Part shown: positions 1 to 5,824 of the stretch, in pieces | Position numbering within the stretch: the stretch's first letter is position 1 | Layout: each line of letters begins with the position of its first letter | Assembly: GCA_946480965.1 (NCBI GenBank) | Contig: CAMLMI010000297.1 | Coordinates: 1 to 6,166 of the forward strand | Direction of reading: 5' to 3' | Source of the DNA: an uncultured Verrucomicrobiales bacterium | Lineage (GTDB): Bacteria > Verrucomicrobiota > Verrucomicrobiae > Limisphaerales > CANJSG01 | Length of the DNA: 6,166 nucleotides | Notes under the pieces: generated by a model | Told to the model about the DNA's origin: nothing | Seen by the model: the letters and a program-made list of their open reading frames with translations, nothing else | Databases searched by the model: none | Made by a program: the position numbers and the translations under genes

Positions 1-31
1 AGCGGACATTGAGAAGACTTCGGCAACGTGG

Positions 32-50
32 GGCAGGCTTGCAGCCTGCC
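32..50. repeat. Perfect intergenic hairpin upstream of pgl
   Basis: GGCAGGCT (32-39) pairs perfectly with AGCCTGCC (43-50) around a three-base loop TGC. No T-run follows directly (the next bases are TCTCCGATTTT), so a classical intrinsic terminator is not well supported, although it could end transcription of an upstream gene outside the window. The alternative is a dispersed palindromic intergenic repeat; similar GGCAGGC...GCCTGCC palindromes are, from memory, common between genes in Verrucomicrobia. The hairpin ends 17 bases before the pgl start. Bases 1-31 hold no gene I can identify. Confidence 0.55.
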
Positions 51-67
51 TCTCCGATTTTCCTACC

Positions 68-781
68 GTGACGACCTATTCTCTTCGCCGCTTCTCCGCC
101 GACACCGAACTGGCCAAGGCCGCCGCCACCGAATGGATCGCTGCGATCCGTGCCCGCGTGGCCGCTGGCCGCCGCTTCTCGGTCGCGCTCTCGGGCGGAC
201 GTTTCCCGCAGACGCTCTCCCGCGAAGCCGTCGCGCAATCGAAGGGCCAGGACGTGCCGTGGCACGCGGTGGACTTCTTCTGGGCCGACGAACGCTGCGT
301 CGCGCCCGACAGCGCGGACAGCAACTTCAAGGCGGCGAACGAACTTCTCCTCCAGCCGCTCGCCATACCGGCGCACAACATCTTCCGCCTGCGCGGAGAA
401 CTGCCCCAGGCCGAAGCCGTCGCTCTGGCCAACAGCCAGGTCCGCGAGAACGTGCCCGCCGGGGCGGCGGGTTTGCCGGAACTCGACCTCGTGCTCCTCG
501 GCATGGGCGAAGACGGCCACACCGCGTCGCTCTTCCCGAACGCCACCGCCGAGGTGGTGAACTGCTCGGAACCGTTCCTCGCCATCACCGGTTCGCCCAA
601 GCCGCCGCCGGAACGGCTCACGATGTCCTATGCGCTGCTCATCGCCGCCAAGGACGCGTGGGTGCTGATCGCCGGCGCGGGCAAGGAAGCCGCTTTGACC
701 GACGTGCTCTCCGACAATCCCACGCTCCCGCTGGGCCGTCTGCTGCAACGGCGCGCCAAGAGCAGCGTTTGGCTGGTGTGA
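68..781 (+). CDS. pgl: 6-phosphogluconolactonase
   Basis: A cytosolic enzyme that hydrolyses 6-phosphoglucono-1,5-lactone to 6-phosphogluconate, between glucose-6-phosphate dehydrogenase and 6-phosphogluconate dehydrogenase in the oxidative pentose phosphate pathway. The 237-residue length is normal for the SugarP_isomerase/DevB-type family. Visible motifs are the phosphate-loop-like LSGGRFP (41-47), the ADERCV block (73-78) followed by SNF (85-87), and the signature LGMGEDGHTASLFP (144-157) carrying the conserved Asp and His of the active site. PPERLT (180-185) matches the conserved basic/Thr block, and AGKEAAL (204-210) the C-terminal block. The GTG at 68 is chosen because the family N-terminus (xTYxLRRF, then a helix and the SGG strand) begins here; no Shine-Dalgarno is seen. 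GATTTT (56-61) lies six bases before the start and may be a -10 element. The usual neighbours zwf and gnd are not in the window. The family assignment is firm. Confidence 0.96.
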   Translation: MTTYSLRRFSADTELAKAAATEWIAAIRARVAAGRRFSVALSGGRFPQTLSREAVAQSKGQDVPWHAVDFFWADERCVAPDSADSNFKAANELLLQPLAIPAHNIFRLRGELPQAEAVALANSQVRENVPAGAAGLPELDLVLLGMGEDGHTASLFPNATAEVVNCSEPFLAITGSPKPPPERLTMSYALLIAAKDAWVLIAGAGKEAALTDVLSDNPTLPLGRLLQRRAKSSVWLV

Positions 782-792
782 AGCGAACGGAG

Positions 793-812
793 CGCGGACG
801 GTCACGTCCGCG
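793..812. repeat. Hairpin downstream of pgl, terminator or palindromic repeat
   Basis: CGCGGACG (793-800) pairs perfectly with CGTCCGCG (805-812) around a GTCA loop, starting 11 bases after the pgl stop. The position suits a transcription terminator, but no T-tract follows (AGTCCATCAGG comes next), so Rho-independent termination is doubtful. It may belong to a family of GGAGCGCGGAC-type intergenic palindromes that I recall from verrucomicrobial genomes. Whether it is repeated elsewhere in this genome cannot be seen here. Confidence 0.5.
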
Positions 813-840
813 AGTCCATCAGGCATCAGCCTTCGCACCC

Positions 841-869
841 TTGCTCCTCCGCCCGCTTCTCGTCACTTT
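841..869 (+). promoter_or_regulatory. Possible promoter of the monooxygenase-fold gene
   Basis: TTGCTC (841-846) and CACTTT (864-869) are separated by 17 bases, the ideal sigma70 spacing. The -10-like box ends only six bases before the ATG at 876, so transcription would start at or next to the start codon and give a leaderless or nearly leaderless message. The -10 match to TATAAT is poor. The main support is that the plsY upstream region has the same layout and the same TTGCTCC start. Confidence 0.3.
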
Positions 870-875
870 CCCGCC

Positions 876-1184
876 ATGATCCGCGTCGTCGCCACCCTCG
901 AACTCCACCCCGGCCAGCGCCCGGCCTTCCTCCAGGCGTTCCTTGAACTCTCGCCCTTGGTCCGCGCCGAGAACGGCTGCCTCGAATACTGCGCCTGCAC
1001 CGAGATCACGTCCGCCTTGCCGCCCGCCATCCGGCCCCGCGAAGACGTCTTGATCGTGATCGAAACCTGGCGCGACGAAGCCAGCCTCGACGCCCATCTC
1101 AAGGCCCCGCACATGGACGCCTTCTTCGCCGCCCACGGCGCGAAGCTGAAGAACGTCTCTCTCCAGGTTCTCCGTCCTGCCTGA
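876..1184 (+). CDS. Antibiotic biosynthesis monooxygenase (ABM) domain protein, YgiN-like
   Basis: A 102-residue single-domain protein of the dimeric alpha/beta-barrel ABM superfamily. Members include quinol monooxygenase YgiN, haem-degrading IsdG-type enzymes and polyketide-tailoring monooxygenases, and many have no known substrate. Seen here are the N-terminal strand IRVVATLEL (2-10), the helix after HPGQRPAF (11-18), the GCLEYCACTE block (34-43, where many homologues have GCLxYxxxxD/E), and ETWRDEASLDAHLKAPHM (63-80), the typical ExWxD...xHxxxPH motif with His74 and His79. An ASALPP-like insert (about 45-57) between strands is somewhat longer than usual and proline-rich. No signal peptide or membrane segment is present. 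The start is the only ATG near the family N-terminus and has no Shine-Dalgarno. It sits 94 bases after pgl and 103 before plsY, so it may be a separate transcript. The substrate cannot be inferred. Confidence 0.85.
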   Translation: MIRVVATLELHPGQRPAFLQAFLELSPLVRAENGCLEYCACTEITSALPPAIRPREDVLIVIETWRDEASLDAHLKAPHMDAFFAAHGAKLKNVSLQVLRPA

Positions 1185-1223
1185 CGCAGCGTCTTTCTCG
1201 TTCTCTTCCTCTTTCTCCTCCTC
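1183..1223. other. Short palindrome plus long pyrimidine tract after the monooxygenase gene
   Basis: GACGCAGCGTC (1183-1193) is a palindrome that overlaps the stop codon of the upstream gene and could form a four-base-pair stem with a CAG loop. It runs into a C/T-only tract (1192-1199 and 1201-1223, interrupted by one G at 1200). The transcript would be a small hairpin followed by a U/C-rich tail, a weak terminator-like arrangement. A C-rich unstructured RNA could also serve as a Rho loading region, but that is inference. Confidence 0.25.
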
Positions 1224-1250
1224 GGGCAAAGTCCAGGCGCGGGAACGCTC

Positions 1251-1280
1251 TTGCTCCGCCGGAAATCGCCTCCCTACATT
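1251..1280 (+). promoter_or_regulatory. Possible promoter of the plsY-gpsA-thrB operon
   Basis: TTGCTC (1251-1256) and TACATT (1275-1280) are 18 bases apart. TACATT matches four of six positions of TATAAT, including the first TA and the final T. The box ends seven bases before the GTG start of plsY, predicting an almost leaderless transcript, consistent with the absence of a Shine-Dalgarno. The layout parallels 841-869. Confidence 0.35.
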
Positions 1281-1287
1281 CCGCGCC

Positions 1288-1908
1288 GTGTCAACCGGTG
1301 TCATCGTCATCTGCCTCCTGGCCTATCTGTTGGGCTCCATTCCGACGGGCTTCCTCGTCGCCAAGGCCAAGGGCATCGACATCCGCAAGGTCGGTTCCGG
1401 AAACATCGGGGCGACCAACGCCTTCCGCATCCTGGGAAAGCCGGCCGGGGCCTTCGTCCTGCTCTTCGACGCATTGAAGGGATTCTGTTCCGTGGCGGTG
1501 CTGGTGCCGCTTTTGACGCATGGCCCGGAGGGACCTCCCGAAAACATCCAGCTCCTCGCCGGCATCTTCACCGTCATCGGCCACAACTACACCTGCTGGT
1601 TGAAGTTCAAGGGCGGCAAGGGCATCGCCACCTCCGCCGGCGTGCTGCTCGCGTGGATGCCCGCCGTGCTCGGCATCATCTTCGCCGTCTGGCTGGTCGT
1701 CTTCCTGGCCAGCCGCTATGTCTCGCTCGCCTCCATCGCCGCCGCTGCCGCGCTGCCCATCGCGGCCAAGCTGCTCGGCTACCAGGGCGGCAAGTTCGCC
1801 GTCGCCCTCGTCCTCGGCGCGCTCGCCATCTACAAGCACAAGGCCAACATCCAGCGCCTGCTCAACGGCACCGAGAGCCGGTTCACCAAGAAGAAGGAAT
1901 CCGCGTGA
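1288..1908 (+). CDS. plsY: Glycerol-3-phosphate acyltransferase PlsY
   Basis: An integral inner-membrane enzyme that transfers an acyl group from acyl-phosphate (made by PlsX) to the sn-1 position of glycerol-3-phosphate, giving lysophosphatidate, the first committed step of phospholipid synthesis. At 206 residues it has the normal family length. Hydrophobic segments are visible at roughly 4-24, 52-77, 87-103, 120-142, 145-164 and 168-183. All three family loops are present: SIPTGFL (17-23) with GSGNIGATN (36-44); DALKG (61-65); and GHNYTCWLKFKGGKGIAT (98-115), the acyl-phosphate/G3P site. The tail KHKANIQRLLNGTE (183-196) matches the usual R/KHxxNIxRLLxGTE. The TCW at 102-104 replaces the more common FPVF/W-like stretch. 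The GTG at 1288 is the first start that gives a complete first helix, with no Shine-Dalgarno but a TACATT box seven bases away. It overlaps gpsA, which makes its substrate. Confidence 0.95.
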   Translation: MSTGVIVICLLAYLLGSIPTGFLVAKAKGIDIRKVGSGNIGATNAFRILGKPAGAFVLLFDALKGFCSVAVLVPLLTHGPEGPPENIQLLAGIFTVIGHNYTCWLKFKGGKGIATSAGVLLAWMPAVLGIIFAVWLVVFLASRYVSLASIAAAAALPIAAKLLGYQGGKFAVALVLGALAIYKHKANIQRLLNGTESRFTKKKESA

Positions 1909-2882
1909 AGACCACCGTGCTCGGAGCCGGGGCCTGGGGCACCGCCCTCGCCCGCCACCTCTCCAACAACGGCCACGCCGTCACTCTCTGGGCCCACCGC
2001 CCCGAGTCCCTGGCGCAGCTCGCCGAAACCCGCCGCCACCGTTCCCTGCCCGGCGTCGAACTCCCGGCCAAGCTGCACTTCGAGTCCGATCTTGCCCGGG
2101 CCGTCGAAGGCGCCGAGGCGCTGGTCCTCTCCGTTCCGTCGAAAACCTTCCGCGAGAATTGCCGCGCCCTTTCCGGCTACGCGGGCATCGCCATCAGCAC
2201 CAGCAAGGGCATCGAGTTCGACACCGGCCTGACCATGTGCGGCATCATCGCGGAAACGATGCCCCTGGCTTCGCCCGCCGCGTTGTCCGGGCCCACCCTC
2301 GCGCTGGAAATGGCCCGGGGCGTGCCCGCCGCCTGCGTCGCCGCGTCCAAGGACGAAGCGGTCGCCCGCCGCGTCCAGCAGATGTTCCACTCGCCCGCCT
2401 TCCGCGTTTACACCAGCACCGACCTGCTGGGCGTGGAGCTGGGCGGCGCGTTGAAGAATCCCCTCGCCATCGCGGCCGGCGTCTGTGACGGCCTCGGCTT
2501 CGGCGACAACGCCAAGGCCGCCCTCATCACCCGCGCGCTCGCGGAGATGCGCCGCCTCGGCGTGGCCTGCGGCGCGCAGTCGGAGACCTTCGCCGGCCTC
2601 AGCGGCCTGGGCGACCTGACCGTGACCTGTTTCTCCAAGCTGAGCCGCAATCGCGGCTTCGGCGAAAAGCTAGGCCAAGGCATCAAGCTCGACGAACTGC
2701 TCGCCTCCAGCGACGCCGTGGTCGAGGGCTACCCCACCGTCCGCGCCGCGCACCAGCTCGCGCAGAAGCTCGGCGTCGAGACTCCGATCATCGCCCAGAT
2801 CCACGCCGTGCTCTACGAGGGCAAGAACCCCCGCTTCGCCGTGCTGGACCTCCTCACCCGCGAAAGCAAAGCCGAAGACTGA
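1905..2882 (+). CDS. gpsA: Glycerol-3-phosphate dehydrogenase [NAD(P)+]
   Basis: A cytosolic enzyme that reduces dihydroxyacetone phosphate to sn-glycerol-3-phosphate using NAD(P)H, supplying the backbone used by PlsY. At 325 residues it has the typical length. The Rossmann NAD-binding motif GAGAWGTA is at 7-14, VPSK at 77-80, STSKGIE at 98-104 with the conserved Lys101, SGPTLALE at 128-135, and the catalytic lysine in GALKNPLAIAAG at 181-192 (Lys184). The strongly conserved ETFAGLSGLGDLTVTC (227-242) is followed by SRNRGFG (247-253). The GTG at 1905 overlaps the plsY stop as GTGA, which implies translational coupling. The reading frame stays open upstream to 1251, but that extension lies across plsY and looks like a high-GC shadow, whereas the family N-terminus begins exactly at the GTG. 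thrB follows five bases after the stop. Confidence 0.96.
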   Translation: MKTTVLGAGAWGTALARHLSNNGHAVTLWAHRPESLAQLAETRRHRSLPGVELPAKLHFESDLARAVEGAEALVLSVPSKTFRENCRALSGYAGIAISTSKGIEFDTGLTMCGIIAETMPLASPAALSGPTLALEMARGVPAACVAASKDEAVARRVQQMFHSPAFRVYTSTDLLGVELGGALKNPLAIAAGVCDGLGFGDNAKAALITRALAEMRRLGVACGAQSETFAGLSGLGDLTVTCFSKLSRNRGFGEKLGQGIKLDELLASSDAVVEGYPTVRAAHQLAQKLGVETPIIAQIHAVLYEGKNPRFAVLDLLTRESKAED

Positions 2883-2887
2883 CCCCC

Positions 2888-3781
2888 ATGCCCGACTCCA
2901 TCACCAGCCGCGTCCCCGGCACCTCCGCGAATCTCGGCCCCGGCTTCGACGCCCTCGGCCTCGCCGTCCGGCTCTACAACTTCGTCGAGGTCCAACCGGC
3001 CGCGAAGCGCGGCATCGAGATCACCTCGCCCATCGCCGACGAATCCCGCGCCGGCGCGACCGCCATGCTGGCCGAATCCGCCGCGCTCTTCTTCAAGCGC
3101 GCGAAGAAGAAATCCTTCGGCTTCCGCATTTCCCTCACCGGCGACGTGCCCATCGCCCGCGGCCTCGGCTCCAGCGTCACCGCCCGGCTCGGCGTCGTCG
3201 CCGCGCTCAACGAACTGACCGGCGCGAAGCTCGACCGCCCCGCGTTGCTCGACCTCGTGACCGAACTCGAAGGCCACCCCGACAACGCCGCGCCCGCGAT
3301 CTTCGGCGGTTTCACGGCGGCGGGCATCGTCGGCAAATCCGTGCGCGTGGTCCGCTGCCCCGTCTCGCCCAAGGTGAAGTTCGTCACCTTGATCCCTCGC
3401 TTCGAGCTGAGCACCGAGAAGGCCCGCAAGCTCGTGCCCCAGTCCTTCTCCAAGGCCGACACCGTCCACAACCTGAACCGCGCCGCGCTGATCTCCGCCG
3501 CCTTTGCCCTGGGCGACTACGAGGCGCTGCGCGGCACTTTCGACGACCGCGTCCACCAGCCCTACCGCGAACAGCTCATCCCCCAGCTCTCCGCCGTCAT
3601 CCGCGCGGGCGAAAAGGCCGGGGCCATCGGCGGCTGGCTCAGCGGCTCCGGCTCCACGATCATGTGCCTCACGCTCGACCACGCCGAGGCCGTGGCCCAG
3701 GCGATGCAACGCCAGTTGAAGGATTCCGACGTCTTCATCCTTCAGGCCGACCGCGACGGCGTGAAGGTTCTCGGATCGTAG
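2888..3781 (+). CDS. thrB: Homoserine kinase
   Basis: A GHMP-family kinase that phosphorylates L-homoserine with ATP to O-phosphohomoserine, the substrate of threonine synthase (ThrC); it acts in the cytosol. At 297 residues it has the normal length. Visible motifs are the N-terminal PGTSANLGPGFDALGLA (10-26), the GHMP ATP-binding loop PIARGLGSSVTA (88-99), the homoserine/Mg region EGHPDNAAPAIFGG (128-141), and the C-terminal GGWLSGSGST (248-257). This combination is diagnostic for ThrB among GHMP kinases (mevalonate, galactose and CDP-ME kinases differ). The ATG at 2888 comes five bases after the gpsA stop, without a Shine-Dalgarno, so expression by coupling in the plsY-gpsA operon is likely. 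Neither thrC nor hom lies next to it in the window. It ends facing the AAA+ gene. Confidence 0.95.
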   Translation: MPDSITSRVPGTSANLGPGFDALGLAVRLYNFVEVQPAAKRGIEITSPIADESRAGATAMLAESAALFFKRAKKKSFGFRISLTGDVPIARGLGSSVTARLGVVAALNELTGAKLDRPALLDLVTELEGHPDNAAPAIFGGFTAAGIVGKSVRVVRCPVSPKVKFVTLIPRFELSTEKARKLVPQSFSKADTVHNLNRAALISAAFALGDYEALRGTFDDRVHQPYREQLIPQLSAVIRAGEKAGAIGGWLSGSGSTIMCLTLDHAEAVAQAMQRQLKDSDVFILQADRDGVKVLGS

Positions 3782-3812
3782 GAGCGGCTCAGCCCTTGCC
3801 TGCCGGCGAAAA

Positions 3813-5747
3813 CTACTGGGCCGACCGCAGCGGTTCGCCGAAGTCGCCGTCGTAGTGGACCGAGCACTGGACGCACTGGGCCAGCAGCACCTCGGTCTCC
3901 GCGCTCCAGGCGTGCGGCGTCTGACACGCGGGGCATTTAACCGCGTAGCCGCCCGCCGTTCGCCGGTGCTCGGCGTGGAGCCGTTCGGCGGGCGACGGCA
4001 GATCGTCCTCTTCCAGCCGCGAGATCATCTCCGGCGTGACGCGCGACACCGCGGCCAGGCGCGAAGCCTGGTGGTTGATCACCGTCTCGAAGCAGTTCCG
4101 CACCAGCCGCGCGTTCCCGAAGTTTTCGTCGCGGCCCGCGTGCAGCCAATGGAAGTGGTGGATGACGCGTTCCTTCAGCCCGGGCGACAGCACCAGACCG
4201 TGCTTGCGGCACATCCGGCCGAAGATCCGGCACAGGTCCACCGGCTCGTAGTCGGGGAACACGATGAAGCGGGTGAAGCGCGAGTGCAGACCGGGGTTCG
4301 AGTGGATGAAGCGCTCCATCAGCTCCGGATAGCCGGCCACGATCACGATCAACCGGTCGCGGTTGTCCTCCATCCGCTTCAGCAGGGTCTCGATGGCTTC
4401 GGAACCGAAATCCTCGTGGTCCTTCACCAGGCTGTAGGCCTCGTCGATGAAGAGGATGCCGTCGAGAGCCGAGTCGATCACCGCGTTGGTCTTGGGCGCG
4501 GTCTGGCCGACGTATTCCGCCACCAGGCTGGAGCGGTCGCACTCGATCAAGTGGCCTTTCCGCAGCAGCCCGAGCGCGTGGTAGATGCGGCCCATGAGCC
4601 TGGCCACGGTGGTCTTGCCCGTGCCCGGATTGCCGCTGAAAACGGTGTGGTAGCTGGTGGGAATCGCGGGCAATCCCTGCCGGGCGCGCAACTGCTGGAG
4701 CCGCGCGAAGTTCGTCAGCTGTTTGACCTTCTCCTTCACCTCGGCCAGGCCCACCAGCTCGTCCAGCTCGGCGATCAGCGCCGCCAAGTCGTTCGCCGCC
4801 CGTCCGTCCCTCGCGGACTGTTTGCGCGCGGTGCCCGACAGCGCGCGGATCTGCTGGAGCGCGTATTGCGTCACGCGGTCTTCCTTCGACGACACCGCGC
4901 CGTCGAGCCCGGCGAACGACTCGCAGATCTGCGTGGCGATGCCCTCGAAGAACTCCACGGCCAGCGACGGCAACTGCAGCTTCGTCGCCAACCGGATCAG
5001 CTCCGCGAACTGCCGGTCCATGCCCTCGCGCACCGCCGGTTCCACGGCTTCATGGAGCTTGGCGACGCGTTCGCGCGACTGGTCGATGAAGCGCGTGACT
5101 CCGTCCTCCACCCGTAGTCCCCGGGGCGGCACATAGTCGCGGTTCAGCACCTTGAAGCGTTCGCGGTGTTCCCGGCGGAAGAGCCCGATGAAGCCACCGG
5201 CCATCTCCGCCGGAGTGCCATTGGTCAGACACGCGACCCAGAACTGGGCCGAGGCGTTCTGGAGCAAGGAAAGCTCGGTTTTCGGAAAATACGTGCCCCA
5301 CGCCGCGCCGACGAAGCGTTGGAACGTTTCGCTGAAAGCCTGGAGCAGATCGACCGTGGCGTTGGCCGTGCGCTCGAACGAAAGGTCGGGCGGCGTGAGC
5401 ACTTCGAGGTATTCGGAGAAGAGCCGCGCGGCGAAGAGCGTCCGGGCGAGGTGCCGCACGCAGCCTTCGTCGCCCTCGATGGCGGTGGCCACTTCGCCCA
5501 GCTTCGGCTCCAGCTCGCGCCAAGCGGCGAGAAACGCGTCGTCCGAGCCCTGCACCCGGCATGCCTGGCGAGCGTCGATCACGCCGCATTCCTGGAAGTA
5601 GGCGCAGATCTCGGCGCGACTATGGGTGTCGAACGCGTGCATCGCTGTCTCGTCCAGCGCGAGCAGCCGACGGTCGGCCGGAGCGCCCATGATGGACGCG
5701 AGAACGCGGCTGGGAACGAGCGGATGGTTGTTGGCGGGAACACTCAC
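3813..5747 (-). CDS. CbxX/CfxQ (SpoVK)-type AAA+ ATPase with C-terminal zinc ribbon
   Basis: 644 residues in three parts. Residues 1-325 are mostly helical, Phe/Leu/Trp-containing and not assignable to a family by eye. Residues 326-590 are a classic CbxX-type AAA+ module: LVGLAEVKEKVKQL linker (331-344), Walker A GNPGTGKTT (372-380), putative pore loop EYVGQTAPKT (411-420, Tyr412), Walker B ILFIDEA (431-437), AGYP (471-474), arginine finger in NPGLHSRF (484-491, Arg490) and sensor-2-like GNARLVRN (544-551). Residues 600-640 carry CPAC (605-608) and CVQC (625-628), a probable zinc ribbon. Relatives include Rubisco activase CbbX, sporulation SpoVK and ESX-secretion EccA; they remodel proteins, but no Rubisco, spore or ESX genes are seen here. 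The GTG at 5747 has a distant GGAG 12 bases upstream; the ATG at codon 20 (5690) is an alternative start. The gene stands alone, convergent with thrB, and the client protein is unknown. Confidence 0.88.
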   Translation of the reverse strand: MSVPANNHPLVPSRVLASIMGAPADRRLLALDETAMHAFDTHSRAEICAYFQECGVIDARQACRVQGSDDAFLAAWRELEPKLGEVATAIEGDEGCVRHLARTLFAARLFSEYLEVLTPPDLSFERTANATVDLLQAFSETFQRFVGAAWGTYFPKTELSLLQNASAQFWVACLTNGTPAEMAGGFIGLFRREHRERFKVLNRDYVPPRGLRVEDGVTRFIDQSRERVAKLHEAVEPAVREGMDRQFAELIRLATKLQLPSLAVEFFEGIATQICESFAGLDGAVSSKEDRVTQYALQQIRALSGTARKQSARDGRAANDLAALIAELDELVGLAEVKEKVKQLTNFARLQQLRARQGLPAIPTSYHTVFSGNPGTGKTTVARLMGRIYHALGLLRKGHLIECDRSSLVAEYVGQTAPKTNAVIDSALDGILFIDEAYSLVKDHEDFGSEAIETLLKRMEDNRDRLIVIVAGYPELMERFIHSNPGLHSRFTRFIVFPDYEPVDLCRIFGRMCRKHGLVLSPGLKERVIHHFHWLHAGRDENFGNARLVRNCFETVINHQASRLAAVSRVTPEMISRLEEDDLPSPAERLHAEHRRTAGGYAVKCPACQTPHAWSAETEVLLAQCVQCSVHYDGDFGEPLRSAQ

Positions 5748-5762
5748 AATTTGGCGTGACTC

Positions 5763-5791
5763 CGCATAAGGGCTCCGCCCCGGCGTGGCAA
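5763..5791 (-). promoter_or_regulatory. Possible promoter of the AAA+ ATPase gene
   Basis: On the minus strand TTGCCA (5791-5786) and TATGCG (5768-5763) are separated by 17 bases. The -35 box matches five of six consensus positions, the -10 box only TAT. Transcription would start about 8-10 bases before the GTG at 5747, giving a very short leader. It is located between the gene and the insertion-sequence-like DNA, so it would be retained after insertion. Confidence 0.25.
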
Positions 5792-5824
5792 GCTCGCGCC
5801 CACGGCTGCGCTAATATTTGGGTC

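Noticed and set aside
28..879. Long plus-strand open frame over pgl
   Set aside because: Arg/Pro/Gly-rich low-complexity translation in a shifted frame over a clear pgl gene; an artefact of high GC.
1251..1904. Upstream extension of gpsA making a 543-residue fusion-like protein
   Set aside because: The extra 218 residues overlap plsY in another frame and read as Arg/His/Pro-rich shadow; the GpsA family N-terminus starts exactly at the GTG at 1905.
2813..3709. 298-residue minus-strand frame opposite thrB
   Set aside because: Gly/Ala/Glu-rich antisense shadow of the thrB codons, with no recognisable motif.
3782..3812. Bidirectional terminator between thrB and the AAA+ gene
   Set aside because: Only very short pairings such as GGC-TCA-GCC are visible, and no convincing stem with a T-run on either strand.
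3855..5117. 420-residue plus-strand frame opposite the AAA+ gene
   Set aside because: His/Arg/Val/Gln-rich antisense shadow; the minus-strand frame has intact Walker A, Walker B and arginine-finger motifs.
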